From positions 5,713-46,961 of the forward strand of contig JAHDEE010000019.1 of assembly GCA_020629005.1 (NCBI GenBank): 41,249 bases of DNA, written 5' to 3'. A model generated the notes under the pieces. It did no database searches. It was not told the origin of the DNA and was given only the letters and a program-made list of their open reading frames with translations. Position 1 is the first letter of the stretch, and each line of letters begins with the position of its first letter. The stretch is from Chitinophagales bacterium. GTDB taxonomy: Bacteria; Bacteroidota; Bacteroidia; Chitinophagales; UBA2359. Of this stretch, positions 16,963 through 24,775 are shown piece after piece. The translations under genes and the position numbers were made by a program.

Positions 16963-17604
16963 ATGCTGCCGATGAGAAATTTCCTTTTGCTTCTTTTAGT
17001 CCTGGCTCTGCTATTTGCTGCATGTGATACCACGCAGACCAGAGATTGTGCCGCCTTTTATTACAACCATAATCAATGGCAAAACATTGGAGTCCAGGAT
17101 AGTATTCAGTTCAGTTCTGAAGAAGAGCTCTATACTTTTGTTCTGACCTCCCAGGAGTTCAGTGTGCCACATGAGGAGGAAAGCACAGGAGGTAGCCTTA
17201 CTGGCGCCAGCGATCCAGATTTAGTTTTGTGCAATATGTACGCCGATTTCTTGTACACCTGCTCGGACTTGGGCGTTGATATGAGGATACACTTTGATCA
17301 GTTAGAAGAATATGAGCAACCCATTGAGCAGCAATCGATATTTGTTGAATACTCATTTAAGGCTACTGGAGAAGAGCAGTATCCTGTCAAACACAACCTA
17401 CTGATAGAACCAGTGGCCGATCTACAATACGACTATATCGAGACCCTGGTCAGAGAAGGTCGGACTTACACGAATGTTTTTGAATCTGTAGTTCCGGTAC
17501 CTGACACCGGGGAACCTTCCTACAGAAAAATTGGGGTAAGTCGCGGTGCAGGTCTGCTGTACTTTTTCGATCGGGATGGCAAGGAGTATTTCCTGGTCCA
17601 GTAG
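16963..17604 (+). CDS. Predicted lipoprotein of unknown function
   Basis: The 213-residue product begins with a lipoprotein signal (hydrophobic LLLLLVLALLFAAC) with the lipid-carrying cysteine at residue 21 from the first ATG, or 18 if the second ATG (16972) is used; both are plausible. The mature part is mostly polar, with two further cysteines in LCNMYADFLYTCSDLG and a late GLLYFFDRDGKEYFLVQ strand. It should be anchored to the outer membrane or periplasmic face. I recognise no domain. It is followed by a UUCG-type stem-loop, so it is probably a single-gene unit. Confidence 0.65.
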   Translation: MLPMRNFLLLLLVLALLFAACDTTQTRDCAAFYYNHNQWQNIGVQDSIQFSSEEELYTFVLTSQEFSVPHEEESTGGSLTGASDPDLVLCNMYADFLYTCSDLGVDMRIHFDQLEEYEQPIEQQSIFVEYSFKATGEEQYPVKHNLLIEPVADLQYDYIETLVREGRTYTNVFESVVPVPDTGEPSYRKIGVSRGAGLLYFFDRDGKEYFLVQ

Positions 17605-17619
17605 TTTGAATTTTCCCGC

Positions 17620-17647
17620 CAAAACATAAAACTTCGGTTTAGTTTTG
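17620..17647 (+). terminator. Stem-loop with TTCG tetraloop after the lipoprotein gene
   Basis: CAAAACATAAAAC-TTCG-GTTTAGTTTTG forms a 4-base inner stem and a 5-base outer stem around a small internal loop, capped by a TTCG tetraloop and followed by TTTATAA. It lies 16 bases after the stop codon and between two convergent genes. Confidence 0.5.
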
Positions 17648-17717
17648 TTTATAACGATGCGAGTTCGTCAACTTGTAATGGTCAGCTTCAAAAACGGCTT
17701 ATCGATTTTTGCAAAGG

Positions 17718-20675
17718 CTAACGCAATGCATCATACAATATCTCAATTGGATGCAGCGCTGTTCGCTTGGTACCATCGTAAATCTGATGTCTACAACTGG
17801 TTCCAGGGGCAGCGATTATATCCGCCTTATCCGTATTCCTAATGGCGGGAAACAGTATTAGCTCGCCAATTTGCATCGACAGCTCGTAATGTTCTGCCTC
17901 ATAGCCAAAAGATCCTGCCATGCCGCAACAACCGGATGGGATGAGTTGCACATGATAGTTTAGTGGAATGTCCAAAAGAAAGGCAGAACTGTCAACCGAA
18001 CTGATGGCCTTTTGGTGGCAATGTCCATGCAGAAAGACGCTGCGCTGCTCCTTTGTAAACAGATATCGGTTAATGTTCCCGGCAGACATTTCGGCAGCGA
18101 TGAAATCGTCAATGAGATAGCAATTCTTCGAAAGCTTTTTTGCCGCATCAAATTGCGATTCCTCGACGAGCCTGGGATACTCATCTCGAAAACTGAGAAT
18201 CGCCGAAGGTTCGATACCCAAAAGAGGATTATTTTCGTCAACCAACTCCGAAAAAGTTGCAACATTGCTTTTGGCAAATTTCTGAGCACTTGCCAACAAT
18301 CCTTTTGAAATAGCAGCTCTGCCGCTTTCGGCATGATTCGGCATTTTGACAGCATAGCCGAGCTTGCAAAGCAGCTTGATCGCTTTGATTCCGATGTGTG
18401 CATCATTAAAGTCTGTGAATTCATCACAAAACAGGTAAACCTGCTTTATTGGCTGATTGGGTGCTAAGCCAGCATAGTTTTTTAGGTACCAGCGTCTAAG
18501 GCTTTGACGGCTGACGCTGGGCAGACTTCTCTTAAGAGAAACACCGGCGATCTTTTTGATAAGGCCGGAGGTTAGCCCATTGCTAAGCAGGAAATTATGT
18601 AAGGGGTAGATCGCACTGCCCATCCGGTTGATCAGCGCTATATTTGCGAAAATTCGATTTCGCAAGGGAATGCCATTTGCCTTGTAATATTGATGTTGGA
18701 ATTCCGCCTTCAAACTGGCAACATCCACATTAGAAGGGCAGTCGCTCTTACAGCCTTTACAAGACAAACATAGGTCCATGACCTGTTTTATCTCTTCATG
18801 GTCAAAGCGATTGGACTGACTGGAATTGGTCAGAAACTCACGGAGAATATTGGCCCTGGCTCTGGTAGTGTCTTTTTCATCTCGCGTTGCCATGTAGCTA
18901 GGACACATAGTCCCACCAGCCTGGTGACTACGTCTGCAATCGCCAGAGCCGTTGCATTTTTCTGCCATTCTGAGAATGCCTCCGCAGTCTTCAAAGTTTA
19001 GCAGCGTAGGAATCACAGGTTCGGATCGATTCGCTGCGTAGCGCAAGGAAGCATGAATGGGTTTTGCGTCGACAATCTTTCCTGGGTTGAAGATATTGTT
19101 TGGATCCCAGACAGATTTAAGATCCTTGAGTAATTGATAGTTCTTTTCTCCAATCATCAACGGGATGAATTCCGCCCGTACTCGCCCATCTCCATGTTCT
19201 CCACTTAGGGAACCTCTGTATTTTTTGACCAGTTCGGCAGTTTCTTTGGCAATATCCCGAAACAGTTCTACCTCATCTGACTTTTTCAAATTGAGGATGG
19301 GTCGCAAGTGTAGCTCGCCTGCACCAGCATGCGCATAATGAACGGCACGTTGCCCGTATTTCTCCATTATTACTCCAAACTCCTCAATATAGGCCGGTAA
19401 ATCTTCTACCCATACAGCAGTGTCCTCAATCACTGCCACCGGTTTAGCATCACCTGGTATATTGGCAAGTAGACCAAGTCCTGCTTTTCTTAGCGTCCAG
19501 GCCTTTTTGATGTTGGGCGGATAAATGCGCGTAAATGCATAGGCCAGGCCTTTCGATTCAAAATCGGCCTGTAAAGCATCAGCTTGCGCGTCCACCTCCT
19601 CCCGGCTATCTCCACCAAATTCGATCATGAGGATTCCTTGAGGATCCCCTTCCACAAAGAAGCGATTTTGTGCCTGTTCTTTGTTTTCCTTGGTGCAATC
19701 CATCACGATCTTGTCCATTAGCTCCACGGCTCTAACGGGGTGATCCATAGCAACGACTACAGCTTTCAGACTTTCTTCCAAACTGTGAAAATGCGGGCAG
19801 ATCATGATTTTCTCTGGTGGCGGCAGCGGCACCAGATTCAACTTGATTTCCGTAGTAAAAGCCAGCGTTCCTTCTGAGCCTGCTAATAGTTGACACATGT
19901 TGAACTCGGCTCCATTGGTGGCGAAAGGTTGCAATTGTAACAGCTCATCAATGGCATAACCTGTATTGCGCCGGTGAATTTCGCGCCTGGGAAATTCTCT
20001 TTCTATTTCTTCGGCAACAGTTGTGTCAGAAAGTTTCGTTTTAATGAAGGCGTATATTTTGCCTTCCCTGTCTGTCTGATTTGTCTTTGCCTCAAAGGCA
20101 ATTTTGTCAATCGCTTCAAATTTTACCTCCGATCCATCACTCAAGAGGGTTTTTAATTCGAGAAGATGATGCCTTGTTGTTTTATACACCACAGAATTGG
20201 TTCCGCAGGAATTATTGCCCACCATGCCACCTATCATGGCTCTATTTGCGGTAGAAGTTTCCGGGGCAAAATAGAGCCCAAAAGGTTTCAAAAATCGATT
20301 GAGGTCATCGCGTATGACTCCCGGTTGAACCCTTACCCAGGACTCTTCCTCATTTACTTCAAGGATGCTATTGAAATGCTTGGAAATATCTACTACAATG
20401 CCGCTACCCACAACCTGACCAGCGAGAGATGTTCCAGCCGCCCTTGGAATCAGAGAACATTTATACTCATTGGCAAAGGCAATCAATTTCTTTAAATCGG
20501 CCTCATTTTTGGGATAACAAACCGCGATCGGCACTTCTCTATATACTGAAGCATCAGTGGCGTAGAGCAGCTTGGTTGCTTCATCCAGATGCAATTTCCC
20601 CTGTAACTGCTCGCCAAGACGAGGAAGTTGATGTATGAGCTTTTGAAGATGTTGAGGTGCTAAGTGCATGAGCAT
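17718..20675 (-). CDS. FAD- and Fe-S-binding oxidoreductase, YdiJ-like D-2-hydroxyacid (D-2-hydroxyglutarate/D-lactate) dehydrogenase
   Basis: The 985-residue protein combines an FAD-binding PCMH domain (about 50-285; RAAGTSLAG, MVGNNSCGTNS), a GlcD-type C-terminal FAD domain (290-535; HAHAGAGELHLRP, SGEHGDGR at 491-498), cysteines C564, C574, C580 and C591, a 4Fe-4S motif CLSCKGCKSDCP (C636, C639, C642, C646), and a GlpC/CCG-type tail with GHCHQKAI and GCCGMAGSFGYE. Length and order match E. coli YdiJ (about 1018 residues), reported as a D-2-hydroxyglutarate dehydrogenase; D-lactate is another common substrate. Electrons would pass from FAD through Fe-S centres to a quinone or other carrier. 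It is monocistronic, with its own TAGTTTTG element. A second ATG two codons in cannot be told from the first. Confidence 0.9.
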   Translation of the reverse strand: MLMHLAPQHLQKLIHQLPRLGEQLQGKLHLDEATKLLYATDASVYREVPIAVCYPKNEADLKKLIAFANEYKCSLIPRAAGTSLAGQVVGSGIVVDISKHFNSILEVNEEESWVRVQPGVIRDDLNRFLKPFGLYFAPETSTANRAMIGGMVGNNSCGTNSVVYKTTRHHLLELKTLLSDGSEVKFEAIDKIAFEAKTNQTDREGKIYAFIKTKLSDTTVAEEIEREFPRREIHRRNTGYAIDELLQLQPFATNGAEFNMCQLLAGSEGTLAFTTEIKLNLVPLPPPEKIMICPHFHSLEESLKAVVVAMDHPVRAVELMDKIVMDCTKENKEQAQNRFFVEGDPQGILMIEFGGDSREEVDAQADALQADFESKGLAYAFTRIYPPNIKKAWTLRKAGLGLLANIPGDAKPVAVIEDTAVWVEDLPAYIEEFGVIMEKYGQRAVHYAHAGAGELHLRPILNLKKSDEVELFRDIAKETAELVKKYRGSLSGEHGDGRVRAEFIPLMIGEKNYQLLKDLKSVWDPNNIFNPGKIVDAKPIHASLRYAANRSEPVIPTLLNFEDCGGILRMAEKCNGSGDCRRSHQAGGTMCPSYMATRDEKDTTRARANILREFLTNSSQSNRFDHEEIKQVMDLCLSCKGCKSDCPSNVDVASLKAEFQHQYYKANGIPLRNRIFANIALINRMGSAIYPLHNFLLSNGLTSGLIKKIAGVSLKRSLPSVSRQSLRRWYLKNYAGLAPNQPIKQVYLFCDEFTDFNDAHIGIKAIKLLCKLGYAVKMPNHAESGRAAISKGLLASAQKFAKSNVATFSELVDENNPLLGIEPSAILSFRDEYPRLVEESQFDAAKKLSKNCYLIDDFIAAEMSAGNINRYLFTKEQRSVFLHGHCHQKAISSVDSSAFLLDIPLNYHVQLIPSGCCGMAGSFGYEAEHYELSMQIGELILFPAIRNTDKADIIAAPGTSCRHQIYDGTKRTALHPIEILYDALR

Positions 20676-20689
20676 TAAACATTAAGGCG

Positions 20690-20697
20690 CAAAACTA
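20690..20697 (-). promoter_or_regulatory. Candidate -7 element (TAGTTTTG) of the FAD/Fe-S dehydrogenase gene
   Basis: The minus strand reads TAGTTTTG, matching TAnnTTTG, 15 bases before the start codon. Confidence 0.45.
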
Positions 20698-20794
20698 ATC
20701 ATATCGTAGTTATGCCACTAAAAAGCTTGCCAGTTCTCAGCTTCGAAAGCGTTCATGGGGATTTCGGCATCTATGAATAATTAGTGAAAATCGG

Positions 20795-20802
20795 TAAATT
20801 TG
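20795..20802 (+). promoter_or_regulatory. Candidate -7 element (TAAATTTG) of the secreted protein gene
   Basis: TAAATTTG matches TAnnTTTG and ends 34 bases before the ATG at 20837, in the divergent gap with the dehydrogenase. Confidence 0.45.
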
Positions 20803-20836
20803 TTAACACGACTAAAAACCATCAACAAAGACGCAG

Positions 20837-21427
20837 ATGAATCAAACACCAAATACAATTAAGCCATTGTTGCTGTGCCTGCTCTTCCTCTCAATACTCA
20901 GCACCAATTTTGGCCATGCGCTGCATGCTACGGAAGCAGAAACCACCACCAGCGCCCCTGCCCCAACAGAAGAGATATTTTTCGTGCTTGCGGAATCAAC
21001 CAATATCTTTAATGCTTTTGATGCTTTAAAGCAACTGCAGGTTAATGTTAAAGAGCTAAATGGCTTCTATGTGGAAACCACAGGTACAGAAGCCCAGGTT
21101 AACACTTTAAAGCAGGCCCTAAAGGCAAAATCCTACCTGAGTGCCAAATCTGACATCTACGATGATGCGATCAGAGAGCCAGAAGTGAGTTACAGTGGAG
21201 GGAGAATTATTGTCAAGCTGACCTTCTTCAATCTAACCGCAGCCGACATGGATGATTTCATTCAATTTATGACAGCCAACAAACTGAAAATATCGGATGG
21301 GGACGCCTTACCCTACAAATGGGGATTGGCATCTGCCAAAGGGGATCCGGCTGCTCAGGCAACTATGATGAAGGGACATCCCTTGGTTGCTTTGGCAAAA
21401 CAGAATAAAGTTATTGGAGTAAAGTAG
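20837..21427 (+). CDS. Secreted protein of unknown function
   Basis: The 196-residue protein has a signal peptide (basic start, hydrophobic LLLCLLFLSILS at about 11-22) and a Thr/Ala/Pro-rich linker to about residue 45. Two alpha-beta units follow; the first reads as beta strand (IFFVLAES), helix (NAFDALKQL), strand and helix (AQVNTLKQALKAK). The end is a lysine-rich tail (LAKQNKVIGVK). I recognise no family. It is transcribed alone and is followed about 100 bases later by a strong hairpin with a T-run that should end its transcript. Confidence 0.65.
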   Translation: MNQTPNTIKPLLLCLLFLSILSTNFGHALHATEAETTTSAPAPTEEIFFVLAESTNIFNAFDALKQLQVNVKELNGFYVETTGTEAQVNTLKQALKAKSYLSAKSDIYDDAIREPEVSYSGGRIIVKLTFFNLTAADMDDFIQFMTANKLKISDGDALPYKWGLASAKGDPAAQATMMKGHPLVALAKQNKVIGVK

Positions 21428-21524
21428 CAATTTGGAAGGGCAAGATGTCCTCAGTGATAGCGCTTGCTTACACTTACAAGCTAATACAGCACACTTACTA
21501 ATTCCGCATTTACAAGCGGAAGAG

Positions 21525-21585
21525 AAGGGTTTAGATTTGAAACCATAGGAGCACAACTCCTGATTTTCAAATTTAAACCCTTTTT
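21525..21585 (+). terminator. Strong 18-bp hairpin with T-run, between the secreted protein gene and the tonB-family gene
   Basis: AAGGGTTTAGATTTGAAA (21525-21542) pairs with TTTCAAATTTAAACCCTT (21565-21582) over 18 positions with one G-T wobble, and an inner GGAG/CTCC stem caps it. It is followed by a T-run to 21585. This looks like an intrinsic terminator of the upstream gene, yet the first possible tonB ATG begins only two bases after it. Confidence 0.75.
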
Positions 21586-21587
21586 CT

Positions 21588-22430
21588 ATGTTGTATTTAT
21601 CATTAGGATTTGTGGCAGCGATCGCACTTTGCGTTCTGATGCTCAAGCTAATTTTCAGGGATAATCCTGAAAAAATTATGGCAAAACACTCCGAAGAACA
21701 GAACAGTGTTTTGATCAAAAAATATCCAGAAGCAGAAGTCGAAAATTTCCGTAGCAGCTTTCTGGGTATTGGTGTCATTGGGGCTTTATGCTTTTGCCTT
21801 GTGGCCTTTAACGTGCAATCGCCGCTGGTAGCCGAGGAGCCGATAGACTACTCTCCTGCAAACATTGATCCCGTAATTTATGTGCCACCGACGGTGCAGC
21901 CAAAACCGAAGACTTTACCTGCTCCAGAAGTAGTAGAGAAAAAGAAGAAGTTCTCTCACAAGCTTGAAATAGTGGAGGATACCAAGGAGATCCTAAAGCA
22001 GGAAGTAGAAGATCTACCAGATGAACCCGAGATCGATGCTCCCATAGTTGTACCTGAACCTGTTGCCGCAGCAGATCCGGAGCCGATAGTGGATGAGCCT
22101 GATCCGGTAGAAGAGCCAATTCACATCATTGTGGAGGAGATGCCGGAGTTTCCCGGTGGTGAGAAGGAATTAATGAAGTTTATCTACAGCCAGATTAAGT
22201 ATCCACCAATCGCCAGAGAAAACGGAATAGAAGGTCTTGTTGCCATCTCCTTTGTAATTGATAAAAAAGGAGAGGTTTCGGATTACAAAATTCTGCGAGA
22301 ACCCGGTGGAGGCTGTGGAGAAGAAGCACTGCGAGTTGTAAAGATGTTCCCCAAATGGAAGCCAGGAAAGCAGCGAGGCAGACCTGTCAAGGTGCTATAT
22401 TCGCTTCCTGTGCAGTTTAGACTTGAATGA
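21588..22430 (+). CDS. TonB-family energy transducer (start uncertain: 21588 or 21678)
   Basis: From 21588 the product is 280 residues; from the in-frame ATG at 21678 it is 250. The C-terminal TonB domain (about 195-280) shows FPGGEKELMKFIYSQIKYPP, EGLVAISFVIDKKGEV and the PGGGCGEEALRVVKMFPKWK block typical of Bacteroidota TonB. The middle is Pro/Glu/Val-rich and spans the periplasm. The canonical Bacteroidota TonB anchor (KKYPEAEVENFRSSF, then the helix FLGIGVIGALCFCLVAF at about 60-76) is present; the longer reading adds a second hydrophobic helix at 3-22, which would alter topology. A TTTG-N17-TAATTTTC promoter-like pair lies just before the 21678 ATG. TonB couples proton motive force, through ExbB/ExbD (not in this window), to outer-membrane receptors. 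Confidence 0.88.
   Translation: MLYLSLGFVAAIALCVLMLKLIFRDNPEKIMAKHSEEQNSVLIKKYPEAEVENFRSSFLGIGVIGALCFCLVAFNVQSPLVAEEPIDYSPANIDPVIYVPPTVQPKPKTLPAPEVVEKKKKFSHKLEIVEDTKEILKQEVEDLPDEPEIDAPIVVPEPVAAADPEPIVDEPDPVEEPIHIIVEEMPEFPGGEKELMKFIYSQIKYPPIARENGIEGLVAISFVIDKKGEVSDYKILREPGGGCGEEALRVVKMFPKWKPGKQRGRPVKVLYSLPVQFRLE
21628..21656 (+). promoter_or_regulatory. Candidate promoter (TTTG-N17-TAATTTTC) for a shorter tonB transcript
   Basis: TTTG at 21628-21631 and TAATTTTC at 21649-21656 are separated by 17 bases, close to the Bacteroidota TTTG/TAnnTTTG pattern (last base differs). It lies inside the long reading of the gene and 21 bases before the ATG at 21678. Confidence 0.35.
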
Positions 22431-22545
22431 GTAAAGCCTTTAACCCTGGTAAATAAAGTGTCAATTGCCCGCCAAGTGCAATCCGAAGGTAGTGAGCTGT
22501 TGGTTTCGAAAAGTAGGAAGCCATAGCTCACGACCATATTGGCCC

Positions 22546-23532
22546 TTATTGTGTTTTGAATCGAAGGACCGAGCCATCGTTCCCTACGGCATAACCACCA
22601 TCATCGTCAAGGAGAAAAATATCGTTTAGGCTCCGATTCTGATCGCCGATATTTGCCCAATTCTCCCCACCATCCTTCGAAAATTTGAACAAGTCTCTGC
22701 CAGCTAAATACACCTGCTCAGGATCGGAAAAGGAGGCAATGCATTCCATCTCCCAGCGCTTTTGCAATAGTTTGTTTCCGTCTCGCAATGTGGTCCAGGT
22801 ATCTGTATCATCAATCCCGGATCTATAGATAGAGCCAAAAACACCGCAGACATATACCTGCTGCTGCACGGTGGATACGGAGCTAAAGTAGTCCCCATCC
22901 ACCCGGTATTGTTGCCAGCTTTCTCCGCGATCTATCGACTCATGTACCTCCCCAAAACCAGCTAGCAAAAGCCTCTCCCCCATCAGATCCAAAGCCCGGT
23001 ATTCAATCGTATCAGAAAAATGCACAGTCCAGTTGACACCCCCATCGCTGCTTCTCGCGATGGCTCCTTTATCGTAACCTACACCACCTACAGCTACTAC
23101 ATGTTGTTGATCAATAAACTGCACTGCTCTCAGTGGCATATAACTGTCAGGAGGAAAACCCAGATTGATCAATTGCCAGCTCTCACCGAGGTTTGTGGTG
23201 CGGGCAATAAGACCTCCATAAGCCACGGCTAGTCCCAAACTATCGTTAAAGAAGTCAATGTCGAAAATGCCGACTCCCAGGCCGGTATCGAGTAATTGCC
23301 AGCTTTCACCAGCATCTACCGTCCTATAGATAATGGATTCTGTGTAGCGCTCACCACCAGCTATAAATCCTGTGTCTTCGTTAAGGAAGAAAACGCTTTG
23401 AAAATCAGCTTCAGATCCTGTGTTGAGCGACTCTACAGAATGAGGTGCAAGGTCTTGCTTATCACAAGCGCTTGCAAGCATTAGCAACAAACCAAGGCAT
23501 GATAAAGCGATAAAGCGGAAAAAGCAGGACAT
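22546..23532 (-). CDS. YCF48-like/BNR-repeat beta-propeller lipoprotein
   Basis: A 328-residue lipoprotein: the signal ends in LMLASAC (lipobox cysteine at residue 23). The mature part contains six Asp-box-like repeats of the form D-x-G-x-S-W (DAGESWQ, NLGESWQ, DGGVNWT, DRGESWQ, DDTDTWT, DGGENWA) spaced by about 45 residues, which predicts a six- or seven-blade propeller. The same fold is used by the photosystem II factor YCF48 and by sialidases; neither activity is implied here, since the catalytic sialidase residues are not seen. It starts six bases after the mqnC stop and is probably cotranscribed with it, although I see no functional link. A periplasmic or surface binding protein is the likeliest role. 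Confidence 0.8.
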   Translation of the reverse strand: MSCFFRFIALSCLGLLLMLASACDKQDLAPHSVESLNTGSEADFQSVFFLNEDTGFIAGGERYTESIIYRTVDAGESWQLLDTGLGVGIFDIDFFNDSLGLAVAYGGLIARTTNLGESWQLINLGFPPDSYMPLRAVQFIDQQHVVAVGGVGYDKGAIARSSDGGVNWTVHFSDTIEYRALDLMGERLLLAGFGEVHESIDRGESWQQYRVDGDYFSSVSTVQQQVYVCGVFGSIYRSGIDDTDTWTTLRDGNKLLQKRWEMECIASFSDPEQVYLAGRDLFKFSKDGGENWANIGDQNRSLNDIFLLDDDGGYAVGNDGSVLRFKTQ

Positions 23533-23538
23533 GCTGGT

Positions 23539-24666
23539 CTAGTAATTGATTACCTGTTGCTCCATTTCCGGCATTTCCCGAAAGTCGTACTTCTGGGTTC
23601 TTAGCTGTGGCTTGAATCCGGCCTCAGCAATAGCTTCTTGTATACCAGCCGAGGTAAATCGATGTGGAGCACCGGCTGCTGAGACAACATTCTCTTCAAT
23701 CATGATCGAGCCGAAGTCATTTGCTCCACCATGCAAACAAAGCTGTGCCACTTCTTTACCCACGGTCAACCAGGATGCCTGTATATTAATCACATTAGGC
23801 AACATGATTCTGCTCATGGCAATCATGCGAATGTATTCATCACCTGTTACATTGTTTCGGATTTTTCGAATTCTGCGGAGCAAAGTACCTTCATCCATGA
23901 AAGGCCAGGGTATGAAGGCCAAGAAGCCATTTGCATGCGCCGGCTTTTCCGCCTGGACTTCTCGGAGCAAGACCAAATGTTCCATTCGCTCTTCAATGGT
24001 CTCCACATGACCAAACATCATCGTGGCAGAGGTGGTGATATCGAGTTTGTGACAAGCTCGCATGATGTCGAGCCATTCCTGGCCTCCGCATTTACCCTTG
24101 GAAATCAGTCGACGTACTCGATCGCTTAGAATTTCTGCTCCAGCTCCTGGTAAGGAGTCCAAACCAGCCTCTTTCAGCGCGGATAATACCTCCGTATGCG
24201 TTGATTTTTCCAGTTTCGTGATATGGGCGATTTCGGGTGGACCCAGGGAATGCAGCTTGATGTTCGGATAAAGCGACTTCAGTTCTTTGAACAAGTCCAC
24301 ATAAAACTGCAAACCAAGATCCGGATGATGGCCTCCCTGCAATAAGAGCTGATCTCCTCCCAGCCGTATCGTCTCTTCAATTTTCACCTTATAGGTTTCG
24401 ATGTCGGTGATGTAGGCTTCTTCGTGGCCGGGCTTGCGAAAGAAGTTGCAAAACTTGCAATTTGCAATACAGACATTGGTGGTGTTGAGGTTTCGATCAA
24501 TCATCCAGGTAACAATGCCATCTGTATCCTGCTTATGGTATTTCCGGATCTCGTTGCCGACATACATCAGGTCGGCAGTGCTGGCATTCTTGAAGAGATG
24601 TACCCCCTCTTCAACACTTAGAAATGCTCGGTTTAGTCCTCTTTCAAGTAGCTGATTGGTATCCAT
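23539..24666 (-). CDS. mqnC: Cyclic dehypoxanthinyl futalosine synthase (menaquinone biosynthesis)
   Basis: From the ATG at 24666 the protein is 375 residues, the usual MqnC length. The longer frame from 24699 would place its start inside the TATCTTTG promoter element and is rejected. The radical-SAM cluster motif is CIANCKFC (cysteines 66, 70 and 73 of the short form), with GGHHPDLG, HSLGPPEI, GLDSLPGAGAEIL and TMMFGHVET, all familiar from MqnC. The enzyme cyclises dehypoxanthine futalosine in the futalosine route to menaquinone, using S-adenosylmethionine. The other mqn genes are not in the window, which is usual in Bacteroidota. A six-base gap precedes the YCF48-like lipoprotein gene. Confidence 0.95.
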   Translation of the reverse strand: MDTNQLLERGLNRAFLSVEEGVHLFKNASTADLMYVGNEIRKYHKQDTDGIVTWMIDRNLNTTNVCIANCKFCNFFRKPGHEEAYITDIETYKVKIEETIRLGGDQLLLQGGHHPDLGLQFYVDLFKELKSLYPNIKLHSLGPPEIAHITKLEKSTHTEVLSALKEAGLDSLPGAGAEILSDRVRRLISKGKCGGQEWLDIMRACHKLDITTSATMMFGHVETIEERMEHLVLLREVQAEKPAHANGFLAFIPWPFMDEGTLLRRIRKIRNNVTGDEYIRMIAMSRIMLPNVINIQASWLTVGKEVAQLCLHGGANDFGSIMIEENVVSAAGAPHRFTSAGIQEAIAEAGFKPQLRTQKYDFREMPEMEQQVINY

Positions 24667-24696
24667 AGAAGCTATCGATTGTTGATAATGTTGCAA

Positions 24697-24704
24697 CAAA
24701 GATA
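24697..24704 (-). promoter_or_regulatory. Candidate -7 element (TATCTTTG) of mqnC
   Basis: The minus strand reads TATCTTTG (TAnnTTTG), 30 bases upstream of the ATG at 24666; it overlaps the alternative start and so decides in favour of the shorter protein. Confidence 0.5.
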
Positions 24705-24732
24705 GTCTGCTTTAGTTGTAATGGAATGAGAA

Positions 24733-24759
24733 TTGTGCCATCGAAAATGATTAATTTTG
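24733..24759 (+). promoter_or_regulatory. Candidate promoter (TTG-N16-TAATTTTG) of the M16 protease operon
   Basis: TTG at 24733-24735 and TAATTTTG at 24752-24759 fit the Bacteroidota -33/-7 pattern, with the ATG 16 bases downstream. It is divergent from the mqnC promoter. Confidence 0.5.
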
Positions 24760-24775
24760 CGCACATTTTTCTTCC

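Noticed and set aside
17645-17842. Plus-strand frame after the lipoprotein terminator
   Set aside because: It overlaps the 3' end of the convergent dehydrogenase gene and has no recognisable domain.
22546-23532. Reading the YCF48-like protein as a photosystem assembly factor
   Set aside because: Only the propeller fold is shared; the gene codes for a lipoprotein in a non-photosynthetic lineage.
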